Notes: a model not told the origin generated them from the sequence alone. A DNA stretch of 64,000 bases from Sphingobacterium paludis (GCF_004364125.1 NZ_SNZV01000006.1:124001-188000); one strand, 5' to 3'; shown: positions 16,431-25,513, numbered from the stretch's first letter. A program made the numbers and translations.

Positions 16431-17006
16431 ATGCACACAAAGGCATTCACCCCAGAAAACGCAGCCATGCTGCTTATTGATCATCAAGTAGGAACAATGG
16501 CTTGGACACATTCGCATGACATCAATTTAGTGAAGCAAAACACTATTAAACTGGCGAAAATTGCAAAAGCGCTCAATTTACCCGTGATTCTAACATCAAG
16601 CATGGAAGATCATGCGCAAGGACCGCTCATTGACGAGTTAAAGGAAATTTTACCCGAGGCTTATGAAGCACGTGTTAAAAGACCAGGAATCGTAAACGCG
16701 ATGCATCACCAAGGTTTCAATAATGCTGTAAAAGCCGTAGGTAGGAAAAAGCTATTTGTGGCTGGGATTACAACGGAGATCTGTGTTACGTTTCCCGTCT
16801 TACAAATGTTAGATGAAGGCTATGACGTTCAAGTTTCTGCCGATGCATCGGCGTCTTACACCCAGTACGGTGATAACTTGGCACTAGAAAGAATGAGACA
16901 AGCAGGAGCAGTGATCACAACGGTAGATCAGATTATCTCCGAGCTGGCAATCGACTGGACAAGTCCGAACGGACAAAAATTGATTGGAATTTTAAACTAT
17001 CAATAA
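16431..17006 (+). CDS. Isochorismatase-family cysteine hydrolase (YcaC-like)
   Basis: 191 aa from the ATG at 16431; upstream codons in frame are not family-like. Catalytic triad residues of the family are visible: Asp17 (LLIDHQ), Lys83 (RVKRPG) and Cys118 (TTEICV), with the non-proline cis-peptide region before the cysteine. Length and the GTMAW segment match YcaC-type hydrolases of unknown substrate, more than nicotinamidase. The pirin gene follows after 70 bases on the same strand, and a divergent Crp/Fnr gene lies upstream, so this is probably a regulated two-gene unit. Confidence 0.88.
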   Translation: MHTKAFTPENAAMLLIDHQVGTMAWTHSHDINLVKQNTIKLAKIAKALNLPVILTSSMEDHAQGPLIDELKEILPEAYEARVKRPGIVNAMHHQGFNNAVKAVGRKKLFVAGITTEICVTFPVLQMLDEGYDVQVSADASASYTQYGDNLALERMRQAGAVITTVDQIISELAIDWTSPNGQKLIGILNYQ

Positions 17007-17076
17007 AATAAGGTTGGAACATTACCCTCTCATTGTTTAACAACGCGCATCTTTTGCTTTAATTAAAAAACAGGTT

Positions 17077-17808
17077 ATGAAAATCATCAGAGCTTCAGAA
17101 AAGCACACCCATGGGAATCATCTTTTTCAGATAAGTATAGTATACCCGGGAACAAAATTGAATAATAAAGATACTGGCTTTTTGTCCATCGGGCGAATTG
17201 ACCACGCATCATTCAAGCCTCCTGGGCTAGTTCCCATGCATCCTCATCGGGATGATGAAATACTCTCTTATATGCGTTCGGGTAAGATGGTTCATCGAGA
17301 CAGCACAGGACAGGAAGAGCACCTTAACAATCGGTATATGATGCTCATGAATGCCGGCAGCGGCATTTCACACGAAGAACGTGCTGAAGAAGATGTAGAA
17401 ATGCTACAGATCTTTATGCGACCCTCTGAACGATATTTGCCGCCAATGGTTCAGTTCCATCAATTTGCCAATGTTTATAGTGAAAACGCTTGGAGACTTA
17501 TTGCAGGAAACCATCCCGATGCACCATTAACATTGCGGGTTGATACGAATATTTCTGATGTCAGATTACGTGAAAACACCTCCATTGAAATTCCGGATAA
17601 CAAGGATGATAGTGTTTACTTTCTTTATTGTTTTAACGGAAATATTGAGATCGGAAATGAATTACTTACAAAAGGTGACAGCGTATTTCTGGAAGATAAT
17701 GTATTTATCAAAGCAATATCCGACAGTGATCTGATCCTGTTCGAGATAAAAAAAGATGCACAGTACAGCGATGAAGGGATGTTTAGTGGAAACAAACTCG
17801 CTTTATAA
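17077..17808 (+). CDS. Pirin-family bicupin protein
   Basis: 243 aa. The N-terminal cupin carries the metal-binding set MHPHRDDEI (54-62) and GISHEER (96-102) typical of pirin/YhhW; the C-terminal cupin (about 150-240) lacks the motif, as is usual. Bacterial pirins of this type oxidise quercetin-like flavonoids or act as redox-sensing cofactors. Cytoplasmic. Downstream of the isochorismatase-like gene and likely co-transcribed; together they suggest handling of aromatic compounds or redox stress (inference). Confidence 0.88.
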   Translation: MKIIRASEKHTHGNHLFQISIVYPGTKLNNKDTGFLSIGRIDHASFKPPGLVPMHPHRDDEILSYMRSGKMVHRDSTGQEEHLNNRYMMLMNAGSGISHEERAEEDVEMLQIFMRPSERYLPPMVQFHQFANVYSENAWRLIAGNHPDAPLTLRVDTNISDVRLRENTSIEIPDNKDDSVYFLYCFNGNIEIGNELLTKGDSVFLEDNVFIKAISDSDLILFEIKKDAQYSDEGMFSGNKLAL

Positions 17809-17924
17809 GTTTTTTCCACCTGTTGAATCTTTAGCTATTTAAAACCACAAAGCATGTGCTGCTAAAACATGTAGAAGTTGGTCCCTACTAATTTTTTTGG
17901 ACAAGCTCAAAACGCAGCGTGCAC

Positions 17925-18052
17925 CACCATAAAAGCTCAATCGAAAGGTTGGGCTTTTATGGTGCGCTGGGATGAGACCCCAAGGGTTCGAACTCCCTCG
18001 TTCGGGACTTGTGTGCGGAGATGCGCGACGGAACATATCCCAGCGGGATCAC
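17925..18052 (+). repeat. Orphan tRNA-tail repeat unit without a tRNA
   Basis: One diverged unit of the array type: terminator hairpin AAGCTCAATC-GAAA-GGTTGGGCTT, CGCTGGGAT, core GGGTTCGAACTCCC, GTTCGG...CGGAAC and tail ATCCCAGCGGGATCAC. Here the terminator stem is extended by CACCATAAA/TTTATGGTG flanks. No tRNA precedes it. Its terminator and spacer match the 15166 array, 2.5 kb upstream, so it was probably copied from there. Confidence 0.8.
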
Positions 18053-18520
18053 AAAAAGCAATACCTTCGCGCAGCCTTAGCCCCTATACGTGAAGAATAA
18101 ATTGATCGGGCTCTATACAGTTTTATTAAAATCCTAGTGGCTGCTCTCCCTCGCTACGAACTGCATACATATAGGAATGAACAAAATCTCATTTTCTGTT
18201 CATAGGCTCCTGTAGGCAACTTGACTAGGGCAGCGAGAGGCTGCCCTTCGCAAATCTGCTTCACGCTGAGAGCACTACGTTTGGTATCAACGAAACAGTT
18301 GATGTTCCAATAAATAAACCTCATCATGCATAAATACAAAAATATTGCGTATGTTCACTGGTAAATTTTCAGCGCATATGCATATGGAAAACATAAACCT
18401 TTCCTCCGCTAATGCAAGGGGAAACAGCTAACAGGAGAACGTGAGGACTACAGCCGTTACCTCAAAAAACTGCATACAGCATGTCAGCGACTTGAAAGAT
18501 CTATTAGGAACAGGGAAATT
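18053..18520. other. Intergenic region with no convincing gene
   Basis: 470 bases between the orphan repeat and the serine hydrolase. Frames on both strands are short and lack starts or family resemblance. A frame open into the hydrolase start (from about 18412) has no ATG of its own. No terminator or -7 box stands out. Confidence 0.3.
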
Positions 18521-19672
18521 ATGCGATCAGTATTAAAATTTTTGGGCTGGACAGCAGGAGTCGTCCTCTTCATCATCGCCTTAACGTACGTCTTCAAGGT
18601 TGATTATATTTTAAAGGCCGTGCGCGTCACCTACTTCAATGGGCATACGACGGCATACTTATCAGATTATGTGTACTTCGATAACCATACCGTCGAAACT
18701 TCTGCTCCCCAGCCATGGGCAGAGAAAACGCAGAAAATACAGCTTCCAGATAGCGTAATCCAATTTCATAAACGGGAAAAGTCCGTCGCTTACGTCATCA
18801 TACACCGAGACAGTATTGTTTTGGAGCATTATTTTGACGGATATGGCCGTGACTCCAAATCGAATTCATTCTCTATGGCAAAAAGTGTGGTCTCAGCTAT
18901 ACTGGGAAAGGTCATAGCGGACGGAAAAATTAAAAGTCTGGATCAAAAGATCATCGACTTTGTTCCTGAACTGGCCGGAAAGTACGCTGCAACCGTTACG
19001 TTCCGCGATTTGGTAAGTATGAGCTCCGGCATGAAATGGAAAGAAAGCTACTACAGTCCGTTTTCCATCGTTACCCAACTCTATTTTGACAAAAATCTAA
19101 TAGCTGTGCTGCCTGAATTGCCAATCGATAATAAGCCAGGCCAGCGATTCAGCTACCAAAGTGGCGACACCCAATTATTGGGCATCGCTATACAGCGTGC
19201 AACTGGCCTATCGCTCAGCCAGCTTCTCTCCGAATATTTCTGGAAGCCCATGGGTGCCGAACAAAAGGCATTGTGGCAAGTGGACAGCGAAAAACATGGT
19301 ATTGAAAAAGCGTACTGTTGCCTCGCAAGCAATGCGCTCGACTTTGCTCGATTCGGCAAACTATATCTTCAAAAGGGAAACTGGAAGGGCACACAGCTGC
19401 TACCTAGCGCATATGTGGAGGAATCGCTAGAACCTAGGTTTGAAAACGGCGAAAACTACGGCTACAGCTGGTGGCTGGGCAATTTCAATGGAAAGCCCTA
19501 CTTCTATATGGATGGGCACTTGGGGCAGTTTGTCATTGTGGTCCCGGAAGACGAGCTGATTGTCGTACGGCTAGGTCACCAGTTTGATAAAAAACCAAAA
19601 AATCAACCTGGATCACCTTTTTATAAATTTATCGACCATGCCTATCAATTGTTGGGCAGCACAGTGCGCTAA
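18521..19672 (+). CDS. Serine hydrolase of the beta-lactamase/DD-peptidase (class C) family
   Basis: 383 aa. An N-terminal transmembrane anchor (residues about 8-25) puts the enzyme in the periplasm or envelope. The active-site SxxK is SMAK at 118-121, the second motif appears as YQSGD near 207-211, and GHLGQ near 337 serves as the third. This group (6-aminohexanoate-dimer hydrolase-like, EstB-like) includes esterases and peptidases more often than true beta-lactamases. A short GGGAAATT leader precedes the ATG. Followed by a metallo-hydrolase gene on the same strand 93 bases later. Confidence 0.88.
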   Translation: MRSVLKFLGWTAGVVLFIIALTYVFKVDYILKAVRVTYFNGHTTAYLSDYVYFDNHTVETSAPQPWAEKTQKIQLPDSVIQFHKREKSVAYVIIHRDSIVLEHYFDGYGRDSKSNSFSMAKSVVSAILGKVIADGKIKSLDQKIIDFVPELAGKYAATVTFRDLVSMSSGMKWKESYYSPFSIVTQLYFDKNLIAVLPELPIDNKPGQRFSYQSGDTQLLGIAIQRATGLSLSQLLSEYFWKPMGAEQKALWQVDSEKHGIEKAYCCLASNALDFARFGKLYLQKGNWKGTQLLPSAYVEESLEPRFENGENYGYSWWLGNFNGKPYFYMDGHLGQFVIVVPEDELIVVRLGHQFDKKPKNQPGSPFYKFIDHAYQLLGSTVR

Positions 19673-19765
19673 GTCGTCGAACGCTCGTCTGCGAAAAAGT
19701 ATGCTTATTTTTAAAGTAAAAGGCAAACATAGCCGTCTACCGTACCAATAAGACATTTGTATCGC

Positions 19766-20806
19766 ATGAAATTAAGTAAGATGTTTGGACAGTTTCCGGA
19801 TCAGAAACGAAAAGCCTATTTCAAAACACTCAAAAATTATAAAGACGGACAGTTCCAAAATCAAATACCCACACCGGCCCTATTGGAAGGCGAAAGTATG
19901 GGGAAGCTCCTTTTGGAATTTTTCGGGAAACACTTGGATACCACACCGCGCTCCCCGCTCCCCCATGTGAAAACAGATCTTTTCCGTTTACCACGAGACA
20001 AAGATACCTTGGTGTGGTTTGGCCACAGCTCCTATTTCATGCAACTTTCGGGCAAAACGTTCCTCGTCGATCCGGTTTTCAGCGGAAATGCTTCGCCCGT
20101 TTTCGGCTCGGTAAAGGCATTTGCTGGAGCCGACGAATTCAAAGCGGGCGACATGCCTGAAATCGATGTGCTGCTGATCAGTCACGATCATTGGGATCAT
20201 CTGGATTATGGAACGATTCGTTTACTAAAAGAAAAGGTCAAACTAGTCGTCTGTGGCTTGGGCGTGGCACAGCATTTTATCTATTGGGGCTGGCCGGCAG
20301 AGAAGATCGTTGAAAAAAATTGGTATGAAGAAGTGGATGTAGCACCCGGCATCAACATTACCCTTACGCCTGCCCGACATTTTTCGGGTCGGTTTCTTAC
20401 CAGAAATATTTCCTTATGGACATCGTTCGTCTTGCAAACGCCGGATAAAAAGTTGTTTCTGGGCGGCGACAGTGGCTACGGGCCGCATTTCAAAGCAATA
20501 GGCGAAAAATTTGGGCCTTTTGACCTCGCCATACTGGAGTGCGGGCAATACAATGAGCGCTGGCCCTACATACATTCTCTGCCTCCGGAAATAATTCAAG
20601 AGGTAAAAGATTTGGATGCGAAAACGTTTATGCCAGTACACCATTCCAAATTTAAACTGGCGCAGCACCCTTGGTACGAACCCTTAGAGCAGGTAAGCAC
20701 CTTAGCAGAAGCGGAATCGATCGCTATCGCGACACCGAAAATTGGTGAACAAGTAGATCTGTCGGATATCAAAACGCAATGGGACAAATGGTGGACACCG
20801 CATTAG
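19766..20806 (+). CDS. MBL-fold metallo-hydrolase (NAPE-PLD/UlaG-like)
   Basis: 346 aa from ATG 19766; a TTG nine bases upstream is less likely. The dinuclear zinc motif HxHxDH is SHDHWDH (His140, His142, Asp144, His145). Further conserved blocks are WFGHSS (84-89), PARHFSGR, GGDSGYG and PVHHSKF. This layout matches bacterial NAPE-phospholipase-D-like proteins. No signal peptide, hence cytoplasmic, unlike its membrane-anchored paralogue at 47809. The natural substrate is unknown; phosphodiesters or lactones are possibilities. Confidence 0.88.
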   Translation: MKLSKMFGQFPDQKRKAYFKTLKNYKDGQFQNQIPTPALLEGESMGKLLLEFFGKHLDTTPRSPLPHVKTDLFRLPRDKDTLVWFGHSSYFMQLSGKTFLVDPVFSGNASPVFGSVKAFAGADEFKAGDMPEIDVLLISHDHWDHLDYGTIRLLKEKVKLVVCGLGVAQHFIYWGWPAEKIVEKNWYEEVDVAPGINITLTPARHFSGRFLTRNISLWTSFVLQTPDKKLFLGGDSGYGPHFKAIGEKFGPFDLAILECGQYNERWPYIHSLPPEIIQEVKDLDAKTFMPVHHSKFKLAQHPWYEPLEQVSTLAEAESIAIATPKIGEQVDLSDIKTQWDKWWTPH

Positions 20807-20823
20807 AGATTACTTACAACGTG

Positions 20824-20866
20824 AAAAATCCGGGCTGTTGCACGATGCGCAACAACACGGATTTTT
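20824..20866. terminator. Bidirectional terminator between converging genes
   Basis: AAAAATCCG (20824-20832) pairs with CGGATTTTT (20858-20866), with inner stem TGTTGC/GCAACA. It serves the metallo-hydrolase on plus and the sugar isomerase on minus. Confidence 0.75.
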
Positions 20867-20908
20867 AAATTTACGCCATCGCTAAACGCTTATGGCAAGA
20901 AAAGCCTT

Positions 20909-21820
20909 TTACTTAGCATAGGTAGCTTTAACGAATGGCGCAGCCAATAAGTAGTCGATACTTTGCTTCAGCCCTGTTTCCAAATCGCCTGTAACTTCTT
21001 CGACTTCAACAAAGATGTGTCTTACACCAGCTACATCCGTGTTATTGAAAATCGCATCAAAGCCCACCATACCGCTTTGACCTATTTCCCGGTGGTCTTT
21101 AATGTGTAGAGCAGTAAAGCGTCCTGGATATTTTTTAAAGTAGTCTACCGGGCTTGCTTTGCCAATCACTGTCCAATACACATCCATTTCGAAAAACACA
21201 TTTTCCGGATCGGTATTTTCAAGCATATAGTCAAGCATTACGGCTTTATCTTCCACTTTCTGAAATTCGTGAGCATGATTGTGGTATCCATATTGGATGC
21301 CGTGCTTGCGGCAAAGCTTGCCTATTTCATTCAAATACCGACATTCCGTAGCAAGATCAGCCATGGTTTTGGGAACGTCCAACCAAGGTGTCACGATATA
21401 TTTCATCCCCGCAGCCTTGTGTGCTAAAATAGTAGTCTCCCACCAGGCCAAAGACTCGGAAAAATTTCCAGAGGCAAGCTCTTCTTTAGACAAAGGCTTC
21501 GCGGCATGCGAAGAGAGAACTTTCATACCCGCCTTTTCTACGTTCTTCTTGAAAACTTCGGGGGTAGTATTGTAAAATTTACCTTCGCGGTATCCTGCCG
21601 CTTCGATAGCCGTATACCCCATCTTAGCCAATTTCTCTAATACGGCCGAATAATTTGCGTTGTAGGCGTTTGGATCGGTATGACTCCCCATCATGCTGCG
21701 CACGGAATACAATTGTAATCCAATGTCTTTTTTTGCCTTTGCTGCTTGCGCAAAGCTGTCCTGCGCCATCAACCCCATGCCCACGAACAAAAGAGACGCT
21801 GCTAAAAATTTGATTTTCAT
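20909..21820 (-). CDS. Exported sugar phosphate isomerase/epimerase-family protein
   Basis: 303 aa with a clear signal peptide (MKIKFLAASLLFVGMGLMAQ, cleavage after SFA). The mature part is a xylose-isomerase-like TIM barrel: GLQLYSVRSMM at the first strand, ITPWLD-type strand, GYHNHAHEF with metal-binding histidines, FFEMDVYW and HIKDH. Such periplasmic proteins are common in Bacteroidota near glycoside catabolism genes; they may epimerise or dehydrate oxidised sugars. Monocistronic with a terminator. No sugar cluster is immediately adjacent. Confidence 0.88.
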   Translation of the reverse strand: MKIKFLAASLLFVGMGLMAQDSFAQAAKAKKDIGLQLYSVRSMMGSHTDPNAYNANYSAVLEKLAKMGYTAIEAAGYREGKFYNTTPEVFKKNVEKAGMKVLSSHAAKPLSKEELASGNFSESLAWWETTILAHKAAGMKYIVTPWLDVPKTMADLATECRYLNEIGKLCRKHGIQYGYHNHAHEFQKVEDKAVMLDYMLENTDPENVFFEMDVYWTVIGKASPVDYFKKYPGRFTALHIKDHREIGQSGMVGFDAIFNNTDVAGVRHIFVEVEEVTGDLETGLKQSIDYLLAAPFVKATYAK

Positions 21821-21868
21821 ATGTATTTGTTTTGTGTTTTTTTATTGTTTACTCTTTTACCGACGGAA

Positions 21869-22258
21869 TTACTGTGGCACTTTTTCCATCAGCACATCAT
21901 TTCCATTCACGTCATAATAGGTACATGTTAGCGCTTGTAAATCCATTATCCATTTATATACGCCGCTGTTCGCACAATCGGCACAAAACGTAGCATAATC
22001 GGTATCACCACGCTGATGTGCCTTCAGTGCGCTATGGAAAGCATTCGCCGTATAGCTATCCGATAAGGCGAGCCCCGCATACGTGGCTGGATCCAATTGG
22101 GTATAGTTTCCTGCGCCAACGTATATAGAATGTCCATCCACAACGAACGTTTCATAGGATAACACGCCTAAAGAAATCAAATCCTGCACATAGGTAGGGA
22201 AATCAGCTCCCGACTTAACTTTTGCATGGGCGGCCTTTATATCGCTTAATGTAAACAT
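21869..22258 (-). CDS. DUF1398-family protein (YbcV-like)
   Basis: 129 aa from the ATG at 22258 (MFTLSDIKAAHAKVKSGADF); a TTG 27 bases upstream would add nine residues. The pattern FPTYVQDLISLGVLSYETFV and the repeated short motif ending KWIMDLQALTCTYYD matches the DUF1398 family as I know it; function is not established. Small, soluble, no signal peptide. It follows the sugar isomerase promoter region on the same strand and could share regulation, but the gap shows its own start. Confidence 0.7.
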   Translation of the reverse strand: MFTLSDIKAAHAKVKSGADFPTYVQDLISLGVLSYETFVVDGHSIYVGAGNYTQLDPATYAGLALSDSYTANAFHSALKAHQRGDTDYATFCADCANSGVYKWIMDLQALTCTYYDVNGNDVLMEKVPQ

Positions 22259-22345
22259 ATCCCTATTTGTTATTTGTTGTGTCAATATAGAAAAAAGAAA
22301 TAGATTTTTTTTAAAAAAAATTTGGACTTAGTGTATAAAACACAC

Positions 22346-22353
22346 TATATTTG
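22346..22353 (+). promoter_or_regulatory. Promoter of small RNA copy 1
   Basis: TATATTTG fits the -7 consensus exactly; TTG at 22322-22324 is 21 bases upstream as -33 element. Transcription should start near 22360. Confidence 0.6.
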
Positions 22354-22359
22354 TATCAT

Positions 22360-22426
22360 CATAATTTAGGTTTATAATTGGTTAGCTAAAGGTTTTCATT
22401 CTCCCCGTTTGAAAACCTTTTTTTTT
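22360..22426 (+). ncRNA. Candidate small RNA, family member 1
   Basis: About 67 nt: 5' motif AGGTTTATAATTGGTTAGC (22368-22386), then an 11-bp terminator stem AAAGGTTTTCA / TGAAAACCTTT with loop TTCTCCCCGTT and a long T run. It has its own consensus promoter and is not followed by a gene within a plausible leader distance (next ATG at 22549 is beyond the terminator). Members 2 and 3 at 44142 and 61306 share motif and 11-nt loop but have different stems. Confidence 0.65.
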
Positions 22427-22548
22427 ACCCTAAATATCGACCTTCATCAGCAACAATAATAAATATCACTGCTTTCAGGGAAACAACAAGCTATATAAAA
22501 CTGTTAAATTTGTAAGCTACTTTTACTACAACATGATTTGACTATAAG

Positions 22549-23427
22549 ATGAAACACGCATTTATCTACCTCTTTTTGATTCTTCATCCCTTTTTTGGAA
22601 AAGGCCAAGAGCAGCCTGCCGCGTATGTGCTTGCTGAAGAACAAAGTATTTGGTGGCTATCTGCAGGGGATACGGCCTATATTTACGCAGACAATGCCTA
22701 CCTAAGAGATGAACCAAATCTAAAGGGAAGGATACTAGATTCCCTGCAATGCGGGACGATGATCACGATTTTAAGCCCAGCCTACGGCGGTAGCAAAGTC
22801 AGAGGTTTTTACGCCCCATGGCATGAAGTCGCCTACAAAAAAGACAATGTCGTTCAGAAGGGGTTCATATGGATTGGGTTACTGGCTTTGGGGAAAAAGA
22901 TGGATGGACAAGGGAATGCTTACCTCTATGGTTTTGACAGCTTTATCCCAGCCGATGACAAAAAACCAGATCGATATATGTGCTCTGTTAAACTGCTCGA
23001 CGAAAAAAACACGCTTCTGGGCAAGCACCAAATTGAAATGCCGTATACAGAGCAAAGTTTTATGGAGGCCAAACTTCTTCCACACATGGGCCTGAAGGGG
23101 CTAAAACATATTTTCCGTATTGCTTTCTCTGGAGAGGCTTGTGGTATTCCGACGAATTATTACTACGCCGGATGGAATGGGGCTCAATTTTTTGATTTGC
23201 CATCGCGGTACGTAGTGAGTGATGCGGGCGTCTATTATTACCAAGAGTCTATGCTCTTTCCTGCAGAGCACAAAAAGGAAGCCAACGTTATTTACAAAGT
23301 AATAGAAGAGGGTGAAGCGCAAGAAAATACCGACGAATTCGCCGCGATAAACTACAGCATCCGTAAAAAGGAAGAAAAATTTCTATGGGACGGAAAAGGT
23401 TTTACTAAATTAGCAGATGTTAAATAG
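22549..23427 (+). CDS. Secreted SH3-like domain protein, unknown function
   Basis: 292 aa with an N-terminal signal peptide (MKHAFIYLFLILHPFFGKGQ). Residues about 40-115 look like a bacterial SH3 domain: AYLRDEPNLKGRILDSLQCGTMITIL is the typical YLR..P...G..L..L..G..V pattern, which in other proteins binds peptidoglycan or ligands. The C-terminal part has no family I recognise and contains CG...Y-rich stretches. Same strand as the lipoprotein that follows after 64 bases, so they may be co-expressed at the cell surface. Confidence 0.75.
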   Translation: MKHAFIYLFLILHPFFGKGQEQPAAYVLAEEQSIWWLSAGDTAYIYADNAYLRDEPNLKGRILDSLQCGTMITILSPAYGGSKVRGFYAPWHEVAYKKDNVVQKGFIWIGLLALGKKMDGQGNAYLYGFDSFIPADDKKPDRYMCSVKLLDEKNTLLGKHQIEMPYTEQSFMEAKLLPHMGLKGLKHIFRIAFSGEACGIPTNYYYAGWNGAQFFDLPSRYVVSDAGVYYYQESMLFPAEHKKEANVIYKVIEEGEAQENTDEFAAINYSIRKKEEKFLWDGKGFTKLADVK

Positions 23428-23491
23428 CGATCTTGCACGTCACTACGATCGTTATCTGGCACGTGCATGATCGTACGCTATACAAAAATCC

Positions 23492-24007
23492 ATGAAAACA
23501 TCAACCTTTGCATTATTGGGATTAGCTATGACCTGTCTGTTCATGGCCAACTGTCAATCCACGAAAAAAACAAAAGACAATAATATCGCCATTGCCGATA
23601 GCACGGGTGGCGGAGCAGATACCACGCTTGTCGCTCGTATACAAGCAGACCCACATTATCCATTGCATGATAGTATCTCGGTTTTGTTTATCGTTTCGAA
23701 CCCAACCAACGACACGTTACGCTTTACGCAATACCATACACCCTTTGAGGGTTTTTTCAGTAATTTTTTAACGATTACGGATGCGAGCGGCCAAGAGGTG
23801 CCCTATATAGGTGCAATGACCCGCCGAATAATGCCCCCTCCAGCAGACACCTATCATACCCTAGCCCCCGGGACGGAAGACAGTGTCAGGTTTAACGTTA
23901 CAAAAGGTTATCGCTTTGAAAAAGCCGGCACCTATACGCTGTTATACAATAGTGGAGCAATCAGCGGAATTTTGCAGACCAAATCGATTTCGATCGTGCT
24001 AGACTAA
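23492..24007 (+). CDS. Lipoprotein with BsuPI-like domain
   Basis: 171 aa. Signal peptide with lipobox MANC (acylated Cys21), then a short polar linker and an immunoglobulin-like domain: HYPLHDSISVLFIVSNPTND and the SVRFNVTKGYRFEKAGTYTLLY-type ending resemble the BsuPI intracellular-proteinase-inhibitor fold, also found in envelope proteins. Function in this context unknown. Likely envelope-attached and possibly in one unit with the upstream SH3-like protein. Confidence 0.7.
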   Translation: MKTSTFALLGLAMTCLFMANCQSTKKTKDNNIAIADSTGGGADTTLVARIQADPHYPLHDSISVLFIVSNPTNDTLRFTQYHTPFEGFFSNFLTITDASGQEVPYIGAMTRRIMPPPADTYHTLAPGTEDSVRFNVTKGYRFEKAGTYTLLYNSGAISGILQTKSISIVLD

Positions 24008-24054
24008 AAAACCGCTATCGCCAAGCAATAAAGGGGATAAGACGGTCATAAAGA

Positions 24055-24483
24055 TTATTGTGCGGCTAGCCTGTGGCTAACTTCTACATGGACAATATCC
24101 TTTATCGAGCCGCTGTACTGTCGCTCATCGTAATAGGCAGTCGTATCTAACGTTCCCGTAATCGTAACAAGTGCATCGTCATGCTCTACTAAAAAATCAT
24201 GGAGTTCATCCTCATCAACTTGTAGCGAAACAGGTTTAAAATCTGATGGATCATTAAACGGATAAATTGCCACATCATCGTATTCGTAGACCAAACGGCC
24301 CTGTAATTTCACTTCATTGCCATGCAGCGAGGGCATCTTTTGTTCGATATTACCAAACCAAGTGCTTTGCATTATTGAATCTGATCGATGGCTTTGTTGC
24401 CAGCTGGCAGCGGATAGCTGATAACGGGGTTCCTCACACCCGAAACAACCTGTAGCCAAAAAAAATATACACGTTCTAATCAT
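24055..24483 (-). CDS. Putative lipoprotein, 142 aa
   Basis: A short hydrophobic N terminus ends in ATGCFGC, which offers two lipobox-like cysteines. The mature part is acidic, with the block EVKLQGRLVYEYDDVAIYPF and the ending ALVTITGTLDTTAYY..SGSIKDIVHVE; this beta pattern suggests an OB-like fold, but I cannot name a family. Converges on the BsuPI-like gene (48-base gap). Confidence 0.6.
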   Translation of the reverse strand: MIRTCIFFLATGCFGCEEPRYQLSAASWQQSHRSDSIMQSTWFGNIEQKMPSLHGNEVKLQGRLVYEYDDVAIYPFNDPSDFKPVSLQVDEDELHDFLVEHDDALVTITGTLDTTAYYDERQYSGSIKDIVHVEVSHRLAAQ

Positions 24484-24614
24484 AATCGGACAAAAGCATT
24501 ATTTTATAGTTAGATAAATAGCCCCACCAGCTATAGGACATATAGTGATAACGAAAAAATATCAAAACACGTATATCGAACAACATACTTTCGCGCAAAA
24601 TACATTCGAATAGC

Positions 24615-24830
24615 CTATAACGACTTGTGCAAGAGACGCTGAATAGCGCACCATTCCTGATATTCTGACTCGTTCCAAGTGGTGCGAAATTTATGAAGCA
24701 GTTCGTAGGATCTTTTCCGCAAACCATCTATATAATCTGCATGTGCCGGCTCCGTGGAACCATTTTCTGGATGAGACGCAGCAAACAAATGTAAAGGAGC
24801 TGCTTGTTTCGATACATGTAGCGTGGCCAT
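24615..24830 (-). CDS. Small hypothetical protein, 71 aa
   Basis: 71 aa with a C-terminal part (DYIDGLRKRSYELLHKFRTTW) that looks like an amphipathic helical segment and a moderate Trp content. No signal peptide. A -7-like region lies in the upstream gap. Function unknown; the overlapping longer frame in another phase is a shadow. Confidence 0.5.
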   Translation of the reverse strand: MATLHVSKQAAPLHLFAASHPENGSTEPAHADYIDGLRKRSYELLHKFRTTWNESEYQEWCAIQRLLHKSL

Positions 24831-25086
24831 AGTTTTTTGTATATTAACCTTTTCAAAGGTAATAAACGCGCAGAAAAGACGTGGTAAACAACAGATTAAT
24901 TTACCGTTAACATTTCTTTACGCCTACCATCGTTTTGCTAATTTCTGCCGCGTATCGCTGCATAAAAGTAGTAAGAGGTGTACGCCATGCAGCCAGCAGA
25001 TTGGAAAAAAATGATTTTTTGAAAAACGAATGGCTGATCTCAGACGTTTTTTCATAGTAATGCAACATTAATTTAACACAACACCT

Positions 25087-25470
25087 ATGAAAACAACAGT
25101 TAAAATCCTAGGCTTACTATTCGTTTCATTGTTTATCTTCTGCGCGTGCAGCAAAGATGACGATCCTGCAGACAATGACTTATTTGTAGGCACGTACAAT
25201 GGTACCATATCGTTCCGCAGCAGCAATGATGGAGAGGCTAATGTTACTTCCACGGAGGGATCCGTCCGAGTGGTCAAGGTTGGAAACAATTACAGCTTCA
25301 ACTTTTCCAATGACATCCGTACATTGGGCGATATTGAAATGCAGAAAAACGATAACAACACGATTTTTTTTAATGATGAGGCTATCGGATCTATTACGGT
25401 TTCGGAGTCTACGTTGCGTATTTTATACAACAGGGACGGTCGAACCTGGACGGCGAATTGCAGTCGTTAA
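25087..25470 (+). CDS. Small lipoprotein, 127 aa
   Basis: Signal peptide with lipobox CAC (acyl Cys at about residue 20, FIFCACSKDDD), followed by a Bacteroidota-type acidic lipoprotein export signal (SKDDD), which predicts surface exposure. The mature domain (GTYNGTISF...WTANC) resembles lipocalin-like or DUF4840-type beta-sandwiches, without firm assignment. Strong terminator directly after. Confidence 0.75.
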   Translation: MKTTVKILGLLFVSLFIFCACSKDDDPADNDLFVGTYNGTISFRSSNDGEANVTSTEGSVRVVKVGNNYSFNFSNDIRTLGDIEMQKNDNNTIFFNDEAIGSITVSESTLRILYNRDGRTWTANCSR

Positions 25471-25483
25471 AAACAAACAAATA

Positions 25484-25513
25484 AAAAATAGGGCTTCCGC
25501 CCTATTTTTTTTA
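25484..25513. terminator. Bidirectional terminator
   Basis: AAAAATAGGGC-TTCC-GCCCTATTTTT, perfect 11-bp stem with T runs both ways, between the lipoprotein and the converging glycoside hydrolase. Confidence 0.85.
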
